Shown: piece by piece, positions 9,428 to 18,228 of the stretch
How positions within the stretch are numbered: position 1 is the stretch's first letter
Layout: each line of letters begins with the position of its first letter
DNA from: Deltaproteobacteria bacterium
GTDB lineage: Bacteria > SAR324 > XYD2-FULL-50-16
Length of the DNA stretch: 32,445 nucleotides
Direction: 5' to 3'
Assembly (NCBI GenBank): GCA_029881655.1
Contig: JAOUME010000015.1
Span: forward strand, 1 to 32,445
Notes under the pieces: model-generated
The model's database searches: none
Told to the model about the DNA's origin: nothing
Seen by the model: only the letters and a program-made list of their open reading frames with translations
Program-made: the position numbers and the translations under genes

Positions 9428-10867
9428 TTAAAGCTCTTTTGATTTGATGACCAACATCTTTTTGACCTGCATATCCCTGACGCTGTAGGGGATTCCCCCG
9501 ACACCCATGCCTGATTCGCGGTGACCGCCAAAGGGCATCCAATCTACCCTGAAAGCGGTATGATCGTTGACCATGACGGCGGTGGCGTTGAGCTGTCTAT
9601 AACCTTTCATTGCCTGATTTAGATCCTGCGTGAAAATGGCGGCCTGAAAGGAATAGGGTAGTTCGTTGGCCTGTTGAATGGCCTGGTCCAAGTCGCTGTA
9701 TGAATAAACGCAGACCACAGGCCCGAAAATTTCATCCTGGCTTACCTTGGATTGTGGACTGGGATTTAAAAGGACCGTGGGCGCGTAGCAGGTTTCATTC
9801 ACCCTTTTTCCTCCGCACAAAAGCAAAGCGCCTTCGTTGACGGCCTCGTTGACCCACCGCTCAACTCTCTCAAGTTCGGCATTTCTAATCAAGGGGCCGA
9901 CTTCGGTCTCAGGCAGAGTGGGATCGCCCACAGTGAGCAGCTTGGCTTTTTCGGCGATCAGGTCCGCCAGCTTGATGGCCAGCGTCTCATGCGCGAAAAT
10001 CCGTTGGACCGAGACGCAGACCTGTCCCGCGTGATAAAAACCTCCCTTGACCAATAGGGGCAAAGCTACATCGATATCAGCATGCTCTGTGAGGATAACT
10101 GGAGCAACGCCGCCGTGTTCCATGGCGCAGTGAGCCCCAGGTGGCAGTTTGGAGCGAAGTTTCCAGCCCACGTTGCTACTGCCGATAAAAGACAGGAAGG
10201 CGGTCCGTCTATCCTGTATCAGCTCGGTGGCGATGGTCACGTTTTTGGTGATTAGAACTTGAGCCCAACTTGGGGGCAGACCAGCTTCGTAAAGGATCTT
10301 GATGAAGCGCAAACAGGAAAGTGGTGTATCGCTCGCGGGCTTAACGATGACCGGACAACCGGTGATAACGGCCGGACCGACCTGATGAACGATCAGGTTT
10401 AAGGGGTGATTAAAGGCACTGACGGCCACCACGACCCCGATGGGTTCATATTGCGTCAACGCCAGCCGGTTTTCTGAGGCGGGGTTGAGATTCATGGGGA
10501 TTTCTTCGCCGTGCTGGGTTCTGAGTGTTTCAACGCAGCATTTCATACCGTCGATGGCCCGCGTGACTTCGGCTTTCGAGTCCATCAGCGGTTTTCCCCC
10601 TTCTCTGGCGGCTTCAAGAGCCAACTCATCGGCTCTATCAGTCATCAGATGGATGGCTTTGCCGAAAATTTTGATCCTTTCTGCGGGTTTTAGCCAGGTG
10701 TCCTTGTTTGAAAACAGACCATAGGCCGTATCCATCGCTTTTTTCATGGCGATTTCGTCGGCCGCGGTCACTGTCGCGATCAAGCTTCCGTCATAAGGCG
10801 CTCTTATTTCCGTTTTTCCGTCATTAGTCTTCGCGCCGTGAATCAACAATTCAAAATGCTCTGGCAT
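9428..10867 (-). CDS. NAD(P)+-dependent aldehyde dehydrogenase
   Basis: The 479-residue protein has all the active residues of the ALDH superfamily. These are the oxyanion Asn in AFNHPLN, the cofactor Lys in VKPASDTPL, the general base Glu in MEHGGVAP, the nucleophile Cys284 in GQVCVSVQR and EIFGPVV. It would oxidise an aldehyde to the acid. It resembles the lactaldehyde/glyceraldehyde-type branch, but the substrate cannot be fixed. AAGGAG stands 5 nt before the ATG. It lies between an acetolactate-synthase-like gene (62 nt upstream) and the selenoprotein gene (10 nt downstream), suggesting the aldehyde is made or consumed by the ThDP enzyme. Replacement of the common MELGG by MEHGG is a small oddity. 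Confidence 0.93.
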   Translation of the reverse strand: MPEHFELLIHGAKTNDGKTEIRAPYDGSLIATVTAADEIAMKKAMDTAYGLFSNKDTWLKPAERIKIFGKAIHLMTDRADELALEAAREGGKPLMDSKAEVTRAIDGMKCCVETLRTQHGEEIPMNLNPASENRLALTQYEPIGVVVAVSAFNHPLNLIVHQVGPAVITGCPVIVKPASDTPLSCLRFIKILYEAGLPPSWAQVLITKNVTIATELIQDRRTAFLSFIGSSNVGWKLRSKLPPGAHCAMEHGGVAPVILTEHADIDVALPLLVKGGFYHAGQVCVSVQRIFAHETLAIKLADLIAEKAKLLTVGDPTLPETEVGPLIRNAELERVERWVNEAVNEGALLLCGGKRVNETCYAPTVLLNPSPQSKVSQDEIFGPVVCVYSYSDLDQAIQQANELPYSFQAAIFTQDLNQAMKGYRQLNATAVMVNDHTAFRVDWMPFGGHRESGMGVGGIPYSVRDMQVKKMLVIKSKEL

Positions 10868-10929
10868 CTTAACTCCTTAAATCTATATTATTATCCAACA
10901 CAAGGTGAGTATATTCAGACAAACCCGAC

Positions 10930-12573
10930 TTAAAATTTCTGGCTTTTCTCTTTGATTTCCTGGTTTAAAACCTGATCGTTGAGTGAGTAATCAATAGGCA
11001 CTTCGATGAGATGAACTCCTTTTTTATCGTAGCACTCAATGATTAACGGGGCCAAGTCCTCGGTTTTCTCCAGCCGATGACCATAGGCGCCATAACTCTG
11101 GGCATAAAGAACGAAGTCGGGATTAGTGAAATCCAGACCAAAGGAATCAAAACGCATATCGGTCTGTTTCCATTTGATCATACCGTAGGCGTCATCTCTT
11201 AAAACCAGGATCACCAGATTCATTTTCAAGCGAACCGCAGTTTCCAGTTCCTGAGAATTCATCATGAAGCCCCCGTCTCCACAGATGGCCATGACTTTTC
11301 TATCAGGATAGACCAGATACGCGCCCATTGCCGAGGGCAAACCCGCTCCCATCGAAGCCAAGGCGTTATCAAGCAGCACCGTGTTGGGCAGGTGGGCCTT
11401 GTAGTTTCTGGCAAACCAGATTTTATAGACCCCGTTATCCAAAGCCACGATCCCGTCTGATGGCATGACTTGGCGGACTTCACTGACCAGTTTTTGCGGC
11501 AAAATGGGAAAGCTGTTATCATCGGTTTTTTCGAGCAAATGTTCCTCTAGGTTCCGCTTAACTTTTTTGTAAAATGAGTGATCCCAGTGTTTTTGAGGCT
11601 TGATATGTTCCTTGATCTGCCAGATACTGTTGGCGATGTCGCCTAAGACCCCAACCTGGGGGAAATAGACAGGGTCAACGACCGCGTTGAAAAAATTGAC
11701 GTGTATGACCTTAAGACCAGATTGGCCCATAAAAAAAGGAGGTTTTTCGATCACATCGTGACCGACGTTGATGATCAGGTCGGCTTTTTCGATCGCACGG
11801 TGCAAAAAATCCCCGCTGGACAGGGACGCGCAGCCTAAAAAGAGTTCGTCCCGTTCATCGATCACCCCTTTTCCCATTTGGGTGCAAAAAGCCATGATGC
11901 CGGTCTTGTGAAGAAATTCCCTCAGCATCTTGCAGGTGGTTTTGCGGTTTGCTCCCGCTCCAATCAGCAACAGAGGGTGCTTGGATTCCTCGATCAGCTC
12001 GACGGCTCTCATGATTGATTTCTCCTCGGCGATAGGCCGTCTGACTTCTGCCGGCGCGATGGTCCCCAAGCTAAGCACCTCTTCCCGGGCTATGTCTTCT
12101 GGCAACTCCAGGTGAGCCGCTCCAGGCCTTTCTTCCTCTGCTATCCTGAAGGATTCGCGGACGCGGGACGGAATGGCGTCGCCGCTGACAATCTGTTTGG
12201 TGCACTTGGTCAGGGGTTTCATCATCTCCACCACATCAATGATCTGGAACTGTCCCTGTTTGCTGGATTTGATGGGCTTTTGACCCGTGATCATCAGCAT
12301 GGGCATGGCCCCTAACTGGGCGTAAGCCGCGGCCGTCACCAGGTTGGTCGCGCCAGGCCCCAGCGTGGAAAGGCAGACTCCGGCCTTGCCCGTCAATCTG
12401 CCGTAGGTCGCGGCCATGAAACCGGCGGCCTGCTCATGGCGGGTCAATATCAGACGGATTTTTGAGTTTTTTAGAGAGTTTAAAAAATCCAGATTTTCCT
12501 CACCCGGAATCCCAAAGATAAACCGCACTCCCTCTTTTTCAAGAGATTTAATAAAAAGATCGGATGCCTTCAT
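10930..12573 (-). CDS. Acetolactate-synthase-like ThDP enzyme
   Basis: The 547-residue protein has the three-domain ThDP decarboxylase fold. The N-terminal pyrimidine-binding domain has catalytic Glu47 in TRHEQAAGFMA, followed by STLGPGATN. The central FAD/NAD-like domain comes next, then the C-terminal diphosphate-binding domain with ICGDGGFMMN (Asp433). Homologues join pyruvate or other 2-oxoacids to a second carbonyl compound. No regulatory small subunit (IlvN) is adjacent, so a catabolic or specialised role is more likely than branched-chain synthesis. Its ATG overlaps the stop of the DUF547 gene as ATGA, implying translational coupling, and the aldehyde dehydrogenase follows. This context favours a carboligase acting on an unusual aldehyde or ketoacid. 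Confidence 0.88.
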   Translation of the reverse strand: MKASDLFIKSLEKEGVRFIFGIPGEENLDFLNSLKNSKIRLILTRHEQAAGFMAATYGRLTGKAGVCLSTLGPGATNLVTAAAYAQLGAMPMLMITGQKPIKSSKQGQFQIIDVVEMMKPLTKCTKQIVSGDAIPSRVRESFRIAEEERPGAAHLELPEDIAREEVLSLGTIAPAEVRRPIAEEKSIMRAVELIEESKHPLLLIGAGANRKTTCKMLREFLHKTGIMAFCTQMGKGVIDERDELFLGCASLSSGDFLHRAIEKADLIINVGHDVIEKPPFFMGQSGLKVIHVNFFNAVVDPVYFPQVGVLGDIANSIWQIKEHIKPQKHWDHSFYKKVKRNLEEHLLEKTDDNSFPILPQKLVSEVRQVMPSDGIVALDNGVYKIWFARNYKAHLPNTVLLDNALASMGAGLPSAMGAYLVYPDRKVMAICGDGGFMMNSQELETAVRLKMNLVILVLRDDAYGMIKWKQTDMRFDSFGLDFTNPDFVLYAQSYGAYGHRLEKTEDLAPLIIECYDKKGVHLIEVPIDYSLNDQVLNQEIKEKSQKF

Positions 12574-13361
12574 TTTATTTTTATTGGATATTCATTCAGT
12601 TCCCATTCATACTCGGTATAAAAAATATCGTTGTTAGAGGCGATGATCTCGTCCCTCTCTTTCTGATCCTGAGCGATCAGCGGGGTCACATAGGCTTTAA
12701 GGCTTCCCTTTTCTCGCTCGAAATCCTCTTTAAACCATTTAAAAATCCCTGACAGATTCAGTCGGTTTTCTGCGGAGTCATAAAAGTTTTTTTCATGGTC
12801 GCTTAAAAAAGCTTTTCTGGCGGCATCCAACTGCCGCTCCAGTTCATCAGCCCTATAGGCAACCCGGCTTAAAGAGGGCGAACCAATCGAGGCGGTTGTA
12901 AGCGCGAAGACAACCCGGCTTCCACCGATGGAAAGGAGTTTTTTTTCGATGAATTCCAAGTTGCGTTTTTCGCCGAAAAGATAAAAGAAACGAACCTTCC
13001 AGGGAGATAGGAAAAAACCGCCCAAATCCCTGATGGAGCGTACCGGATAGTTATCCTTGATTCTTTTCAGGGTATAAGCGTTATAGGCGTTGATCAAAAA
13101 CGCGATCTGCTCGTTTTTGGGAAATCCCTCGAATTCCTTAAGACTGACATTCTCCAAAGAGGAGAGGTAGGCTTCCAACGAAACCGGCTCTTCTTTCAAG
13201 CGTTGGTAATGAACCCAGCTCGTATTTTCTTCCTCGAAAACGGATCGCTTAAGGATCTCATTAAAAGCCAGATGCCGATGATCAAAGCCCAATGCCTTGT
13301 TTGGAAAGGCTCCCTGAAACAAAGACAAAACAAAAACCAGGGCTAAAACAAGAAGTTTCAT
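12570..13361 (-). CDS. Exported DUF547 protein lacking conserved His/Cys
   Basis: About 263 residues. It begins with a hydrophobic signal peptide (MKLLVLALVFVLSLFQ). The DUF547 core follows: IAFLINAYNAYTLKRI, IRDLGGFFLSPWKV, LFGEKRNLEFIE and later LNLSGIFKWFKEDF. In most family members the core contains R-I-H-F-A...C-A-S-I-G-C-P. Here those positions are Val151, Thr156 and Ser161 (RVVFALTTASIGSPSL), so the conserved His and both Cys are gone. DUF547 has no proven activity but is often found beside ArsS genes, as here. The ATG at 13361 is preferred to the in-frame TTG at 13373 because it starts the signal peptide and has GGGA 6 nt upstream. The stop overlaps the next gene by 4 nt. Confidence 0.85.
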   Translation of the reverse strand: MKLLVLALVFVLSLFQGAFPNKALGFDHRHLAFNEILKRSVFEEENTSWVHYQRLKEEPVSLEAYLSSLENVSLKEFEGFPKNEQIAFLINAYNAYTLKRIKDNYPVRSIRDLGGFFLSPWKVRFFYLFGEKRNLEFIEKKLLSIGGSRVVFALTTASIGSPSLSRVAYRADELERQLDAARKAFLSDHEKNFYDSAENRLNLSGIFKWFKEDFEREKGSLKAYVTPLIAQDQKERDEIIASNNDIFYTEYEWELNEYPIKIK

Positions 13362-13407
13362 TAATAATCCCAATTCAATTATTGACTTCCAAGTTTAACT
13401 TGATCTT

Positions 13408-13782
13408 TTATTTCGGCTGGTTTTCATCAGCCGGAACCTGATCCTTATAATCAGCCACTTTTTTCCTCTGGGCAGTGTTTTGAATGGCTGTTTTTATCGC
13501 ATTGTAAAAAAACCAGAACAGACTAAAAAAAAATGCCACCAAAACAAGCAATTTGATGGGATCTTCGATAACCTGCTGAAAAAAGCCTCTCTTGTCAGTC
13601 GTGGTTTCAGCCGGCGGCTCCTGGACTTTTTCGGTTAAGCCCGGGCTTTGTTTCATTTGCTCTGTAGCAAAAGTGGGCTGGATTCCAAATGAAGTTAAAA
13701 CAATAAGCAATAAAAAAGAATAAATAATTATGGATGGCGGTGTCATTTTAAATCTTGTAATCTTTAGGTCAGATAATATCAT
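13408..13782 (-). CDS. Small membrane protein of unknown function
   Basis: I do not recognise this 124-residue protein. It has an N-terminal hydrophobic segment ending in a possible signal cleavage site (PTFA-TE, about residue 40), then a polar Pro/Thr-rich stretch. A second hydrophobic helix (about 76-97: KLLVLVAFFFSLFWFFYNAI) and a charged C-terminal tail follow. It is therefore probably an inner-membrane protein with a short periplasmic loop. The start is uncertain: ATG at 13782 or at 13746 (MTPPSII), neither with a clear ribosome-binding site. It lies 37 nt after arsS and 46 nt before the DUF547 gene on the same strand, so it probably belongs to that operon. Confidence 0.7.
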   Translation of the reverse strand: MILSDLKITRFKMTPPSIIIYSFLLLIVLTSFGIQPTFATEQMKQSPGLTEKVQEPPAETTTDKRGFFQQVIEDPIKLLVLVAFFFSLFWFFYNAIKTAIQNTAQRKKVADYKDQVPADENQPK

Positions 13783-13819
13783 TTTTATGTTAAAATCAAT
13801 AGATGGTTTTCAATAAGGC

Positions 13820-14815
13820 TCAATTACGCTCCAACGACCCGCCACATGAACTGCCCGCTCCAGCGGTGCACCCAAAGCAGTGATCACCAAACGCGATTTT
13901 TTCGCCGTGATTTTTAAACGCGCGAATCTCCCAGATGCTCTTTTCCTTCCAAGGTACACTGATCTGAAGCGACAGGTTAAAATCGCAATCGTAAATTCCG
14001 CCATCCCAACTGACCGAAAGAAGATCCCTGCACATCAGGTTTTGCAGGTTGGTTTGGTTGAAACTGGTCACTAAAAGATCCTGATAGGCGGTTAGATCGT
14101 CTTGCTTTCTTAGTTGAGTCGCAAATCGATGTATGGGCATATTGGTTATCGTTAAAAGACGGTTAAACCGAATGCCCAGTTTGCTCAGTTCGATTTTGTA
14201 ATCGTTTTCCAGCAACAGTTGGTCGGGCGGAAGGTTGGCTCCCAAAGGATTGTATGCCAGATCTAAAGTCAGTCCGCTACCGTCAGCGCCGTACCCGAGT
14301 TCGTTTAGTTCCTTAAGAGATTTTACGCTTTTTTCAAAAACATTGCTACCTCTTTGTTTGTTCACGTTCTCGGCGGTATAGCAGGGTAGGGAACAGACCA
14401 GTCTAACCTGATTATCTTTAAAAAAAAAGGCGGTGCCTTCCTGTCCAGGCTGTTGAAGGATGCTGAGGTTGCAGCGGTTGGTGATCTCAAGCTTTAAGTC
14501 TTTAAGCGAGGATACAAAATATCTAAATTCGGGATTCATCTCCGGCGCTCCGCCGGTTATGTCAACCGCTTGGATCTCAGGTGACGCGTCAAGAAGGTCC
14601 AATATCCGGTCGACGGTATTTTTTTCCATGATTTCTGTGCGGTTGGGACCTGATTCGAGGTGACAATGGTGGCAGGATTGGTTGCAAAGCAAGCCCATAT
14701 TTACCTGAAGAGTTTTAAGTGGCTTGCGTTTGACCACAATGCCGTTCTGCTTGAGGGATGAAGCGAACAGCTCCGAATATTCTGGCTCCTGTTGCCCTAA
14801 ATCGGCTTTATACAT
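13820..14815 (-). CDS. arsS: ArsS-type radical SAM protein (arsenosugar biosynthesis family)
   Basis: The 331-residue protein has the radical SAM cluster motif CNQSCHHCH (Cys44, Cys48, Cys51), a DITGGAPEMNPEFRYF block and NRCNL. Later features are AYNPLG, YDCDFN and the distinctive C-terminus CFGCTAGAGSSCGGS. These match the ArsS family, whose members are placed in arsenosugar synthesis after ArsM methylation. They are presumed to attach a deoxyadenosyl group from SAM to dimethylarsenic, though biochemical proof is limited. Some relatives are selenoproteins; this copy has no in-frame UGA and keeps cysteine throughout. AAGGAG lies 6 nt before the ATG, and the gene starts 2 nt after the preceding flavoprotein. 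No arsM is present in the window. Confidence 0.9.
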   Translation of the reverse strand: MYKADLGQQEPEYSELFASSLKQNGIVVKRKPLKTLQVNMGLLCNQSCHHCHLESGPNRTEIMEKNTVDRILDLLDASPEIQAVDITGGAPEMNPEFRYFVSSLKDLKLEITNRCNLSILQQPGQEGTAFFFKDNQVRLVCSLPCYTAENVNKQRGSNVFEKSVKSLKELNELGYGADGSGLTLDLAYNPLGANLPPDQLLLENDYKIELSKLGIRFNRLLTITNMPIHRFATQLRKQDDLTAYQDLLVTSFNQTNLQNLMCRDLLSVSWDGGIYDCDFNLSLQISVPWKEKSIWEIRAFKNHGEKIAFGDHCFGCTAGAGSSCGGSLERN

Positions 14816-14817
14816 AA

Positions 14818-16272
14818 CTATCTCCTTAGTCGATGAAAGGTTTCAAGCCAGTTAAGGCTTCTTATTGAAACACGCGATTTTCTCCAGTTACCGGCGACAA
14901 ACCGATTGGCTTCGACCAGAGTCGGGTAAATATGAATCGTTTTGAGAATCTTGTTTAATCCCAACCCATACTTCATAGCGATTACGAATTCCTGGATAAT
15001 GTCCCCGGCATTTGGAGAAACGATCGTCGCTCCCAATATCCGGTCCTTTCCCGGCGCGTTTAGGACTTTAACAAAGCCCGTTTCTTCTCTGTCGGTGATG
15101 GCCCGGTCAAGCTCGGAAATATCATAGCGGTGGACTTCGTAATCGATTTTATCTTTTATGGCCTGTTTTTCGTTCAAACCGACAGTCGCGACCTCGGGGT
15201 CCGTAAAACTGGCCCAGGGGATGACTCTTTCATCAACCTTAAAGGATACCAAGGGACGAAAAAGAGCGTTGACGCTGGCATACCAAGCCTGATGAGCCGC
15301 CGTATGGGTGAACTGAAAAGGGCCCGCCGCGTCCCCGCATACATAGATGTTAGGATAGTTCGTCCTCATAAGCGAATCATGGGCGATAGTTCCCTCTTTT
15401 GAAACCTTGATCTCCAGTTCCTGAAGTCCAAAACCCTTTGTTCTGGCTTTTCTGCCCAAAGCTATTAAAACGGCGTCAAAAGCGATTTTCTTTTCCTGGC
15501 CATTGTTATCGCAAACCAAATAGTCTTGTGAACCTTCCCTGATAAACTCCTTGGCCCTGTGGTTCAAAAAAAACGAGATGCCTTCGCCGGCAAGTTTGTC
15601 TTGAATCAGATTTGAGACATCGTCATCTTCTTTGGTTAATATATGGGACGCCGCCTCGACAAGAGTGACTTTAGAGCCCAGACGGCTGAAGCATTGGGCC
15701 AATTCACAGCCGATCGGACCGCCCCCCAGGACCAGGAACCGTTCAGGTCTCTCCCTTAACTGCCAAAGGTTTTCGCTGGTGAAGAACCGGGTTTGGTCGA
15801 GTCCCTTAAAAGGGGGAACCAAGGGAGCCGCTCCCGTGGCCAGGATGATATTCTTTGTACAAATCACCTCCTCATTGACTTCGATCCGGTAGGGATCGAT
15901 GATTTTCGCTTCCCCTCTAACGCAATCGACCCCCAGGGATTGATAACGCTCGACCGAATCATGAGGTTCGATCTTTTTGATCCGGTCTTGGATCTTCCCC
16001 ATCACTTTGGCGAAATCGAAATCCACTTTGACCTGATCAAAACCAAACTCATCTGCTCTTTTTGCCATGGAGGCTATTTTTGCGGCCCGGATAAGGGATT
16101 TGCTCGGTACGCATCCCGTGTTCAGGCAGTCTCCCCCCATTTTGTCTTTTTCGATCAGGACGACTTTCGCCTTAAGTGTGCCAGCGATCAGAGATGACAC
16201 CAAACCCGCGGCACCACCTCCGATGACCGCGAGATTGTAGTCGAAACGCTTTGGTTTCTTGTGTTTTTTCAT
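14818..16272 (-). CDS. Mercuric-reductase-like FAD disulfide oxidoreductase
   Basis: The 484-residue flavoprotein has FAD motif GGGAAGLV, redox-active disulfide GGDCLNTGCVPSK (Cys49, Cys54), the NAD(P)H site LVLGGGPIGCELAQ, the second FAD motif YVCGDAAG and a dimerisation domain with HIYPTLVEANR. It lacks both the N-terminal heavy-metal domain and the C-terminal Cys pair of true MerA, so mercury reduction is unlikely. This MerA-like subtype is commonly found with arsS and DUF547 genes, matching the 2-nt spacing to arsS here. It probably reduces a disulfide or thiol adduct in the same pathway. GGAG lies very close to the ATG, so initiation may be weak. It has a divergent C-terminal extension of about 30 residues that is Arg/Trp-rich. 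Confidence 0.9.
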   Translation of the reverse strand: MKKHKKPKRFDYNLAVIGGGAAGLVSSLIAGTLKAKVVLIEKDKMGGDCLNTGCVPSKSLIRAAKIASMAKRADEFGFDQVKVDFDFAKVMGKIQDRIKKIEPHDSVERYQSLGVDCVRGEAKIIDPYRIEVNEEVICTKNIILATGAAPLVPPFKGLDQTRFFTSENLWQLRERPERFLVLGGGPIGCELAQCFSRLGSKVTLVEAASHILTKEDDDVSNLIQDKLAGEGISFFLNHRAKEFIREGSQDYLVCDNNGQEKKIAFDAVLIALGRKARTKGFGLQELEIKVSKEGTIAHDSLMRTNYPNIYVCGDAAGPFQFTHTAAHQAWYASVNALFRPLVSFKVDERVIPWASFTDPEVATVGLNEKQAIKDKIDYEVHRYDISELDRAITDREETGFVKVLNAPGKDRILGATIVSPNAGDIIQEFVIAMKYGLGLNKILKTIHIYPTLVEANRFVAGNWRKSRVSIRSLNWLETFHRLRR

Positions 16273-16409
16273 ACTCCTTTTAGTTTTTTTGGAACCCGTG
16301 TCGTATTAGTCTCTTTCACGGCAAGCTACTGGCCAAAATCGAGGACGAAAAACACATCAATCCCGCAGTCAAAAGGCAAATGATGAATAAATTCGCCTGA
16401 TATTACCAT

Positions 16410-17846
16410 CTAAGCGCCAGGACCGCAATCAATGCAGCGGCTGATCGGTTTTGGGCCTAAGTGAAGCTTGCTGTTTAAATCCCTCAGGGCGGTTCGGACG
16501 CCTTCTTCGATAACCGGGTGGTAAAAAGGCATCTCCAACATGCGGGGGACCGTCATTTTTTGTTGTCTGGCCCAGGCCAAAAGATGCGCGATATGCTCTG
16601 CCGCCGGGCCGATCATCTCCGCGCCCAGGAAGATACCGGTGCCTTTTTCGCCGTAAACCCTTAAAATCCCCTTATTTTTCAGCATGACCCGGCTACGTCC
16701 CTGGTCCTCGAAATTAACCGTGCCGATTTCATATTCGCCTTCTCTCAACTCCGAAAAACTTTTGCCGATCATGGCGACCTGGGGCTGGGAGAACATAACG
16801 CCGATCGGGGTTCTTCTTTGTCCACCCAGATTGTTGGGATAAAGGGCGGCTCCCTCACCGGCGATTTTGCCCTCGTCGGCCGCTTCATGAAGCAGGGGGC
16901 GGTTGTTGTTGGCGTCACCCGCGATAAAGAGGGAACTATCGCCGCATTGCAGCGTGTAGGGATCAAACAGAGGCACGCCGAAACGGTCCAGCTCAACCCC
17001 GGTCTGATCGAGCATAAGCCCTTTCAGCTTGGGGACACGGCCTGTCGCTACCAAAACGGACTCAAAGCTTTCCTTGCGGCTCTTGCCATTGGTTCCCTTA
17101 AAATGGATTGTCACACAGTCCGGATCTTTTTCTACCAGGGAGATGGCGGCATCGGGATCAAGGTCCAACTCTTCCTGGAAACAACGGGTCGCGTAATCCT
17201 GTACCTCCGGGTCGCTTAAGGGGCCCACGCGGCCGCCTCTACCCAGGATCGTTACGCGGACACCCAGCCGGTGAAGCGCCTGACCGATTTCAAGCCCGAT
17301 GATGCCGGGACCAATGACCGCCATTGATTTAGGCAGATCCCGCATCTCGAAAATGTCATCATTGAGCAATAGTTTCTTACCCAGATCCTTGAAAGGGGGT
17401 GGCACCATCGGTTCTGAGCCGGTCGCGATCACCACCGATTTGGCCTCGATCAGGGTATGCTCGTCCACCTGAAGTTTTAAAGGGCCGACAAACCGGGCAT
17501 AACCCCGTATGATATGTGCCTTATCGATCCCATCGATCGACTCCAAGACAAACCCCACAAAACGGTCTCTTTCAGAGCGGACTCTTCCCATAACTTTTTC
17601 ACCGTCAATTCGAGTCTCGCCTTGGGGATGGATTCCGAAGCCGGGCGCTTTTTTTATCCCGTGAGCCGCGTCCGCGGCCGCGATCAAAAGTTTACTAGGC
17701 ATACAACCCACTCTGGCACAGGTCGTTCCAAAGGGGCCGCCTTCGATGATGGCGATTTTATCGGTATGCTTTAATGCGGCTCGATAAGCACCCAGCCCTG
17801 CTGTACCGGCACCAATCACGGCGACATCCAGTTTGATCTGTTTCAT
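16410..17846 (-). CDS. Dihydrolipoyl-dehydrogenase-like flavoprotein with C-terminal CxxC
   Basis: The 478-residue pyridine nucleotide-disulfide oxidoreductase has FAD motif VIGAGTAGLGAY, active disulfide CARVGCMPSK (Cys43, Cys48), NAD site VIGPGIIGLEIGQ, FIAGDANN and the dimerisation-domain FYHPVIEEG. This is a variant Lpd branch, not the classical pyruvate dehydrogenase component, and no lipoyl enzyme gene is adjacent. The chain ends in SRCIDCGPGA, an extra CxxC at the extreme C-terminus. That could act as a second redox relay, as in thioredoxin reductases, or bind metal; this is inference. GAGG lies about 9 nt before the ATG. It is the most upstream gene of the minus-strand series and is separated from the next by 137 nt, so it may be its own transcription unit. 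Confidence 0.88.
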   Translation of the reverse strand: MKQIKLDVAVIGAGTAGLGAYRAALKHTDKIAIIEGGPFGTTCARVGCMPSKLLIAAADAAHGIKKAPGFGIHPQGETRIDGEKVMGRVRSERDRFVGFVLESIDGIDKAHIIRGYARFVGPLKLQVDEHTLIEAKSVVIATGSEPMVPPPFKDLGKKLLLNDDIFEMRDLPKSMAVIGPGIIGLEIGQALHRLGVRVTILGRGGRVGPLSDPEVQDYATRCFQEELDLDPDAAISLVEKDPDCVTIHFKGTNGKSRKESFESVLVATGRVPKLKGLMLDQTGVELDRFGVPLFDPYTLQCGDSSLFIAGDANNNRPLLHEAADEGKIAGEGAALYPNNLGGQRRTPIGVMFSQPQVAMIGKSFSELREGEYEIGTVNFEDQGRSRVMLKNKGILRVYGEKGTGIFLGAEMIGPAAEHIAHLLAWARQQKMTVPRMLEMPFYHPVIEEGVRTALRDLNSKLHLGPKPISRCIDCGPGA

Positions 17847-18228
17847 TTTAGATTACCTCAATGTTTTTAAAGATGATCGCAGACCCTTTAAAGCCGAACT
17901 TATAAATTAATCGGTGATATTATAAAACTCAAGGACAAAAAAAGGTCATTCATCGAACTTATCTGATTAAGTGCCATCCTTGTCTATATCTAGAGATAAA
18001 CGGTTCGGGTCTCAATAAAGGAACGATTAATAAAAAAGCGTTTAAGTTTAATTTTATAATACCGATAAAGGAAAAAACAGCCTTATTTGCTAAAAAAAGA
18101 ATTTCAGGGCTGGTAAAGGATGAGCTATAGGCGTTTGCGGAGGGCTTTTTTTATAAGTTCCGCTTTAATCGCTCCTGGCCTGTCTTAAAAAATTAGATGT
18201 CGAAAGTCATAAAAAAAGGAGGAGTAAA
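17847..18228. other. Divergent intergenic region
   Basis: This AT-rich stretch between two divergent genes holds no recognisable gene or RNA. TATAAT-like -10 candidates occur on the minus strand at 17924-17919 (toward the Lpd-like gene) and on the plus strand at 18055-18060 (toward the 62-residue protein). Neither has a good -35 box at 16-18 nt. The region ends with a strong AAAGGAGG at 18215-18222. Confidence 0.45.

Noticed and set aside
13820-14815. Selenocysteine in ArsS
   Set aside because: Some relatives are selenoproteins, but this frame has no internal TGA and all motif positions are cysteine.
14818-16272. True mercuric reductase (merA)
   Set aside because: No heavy-metal N-domain, no C-terminal vicinal cysteines and no mer genes nearby; the context is arsS/DUF547.
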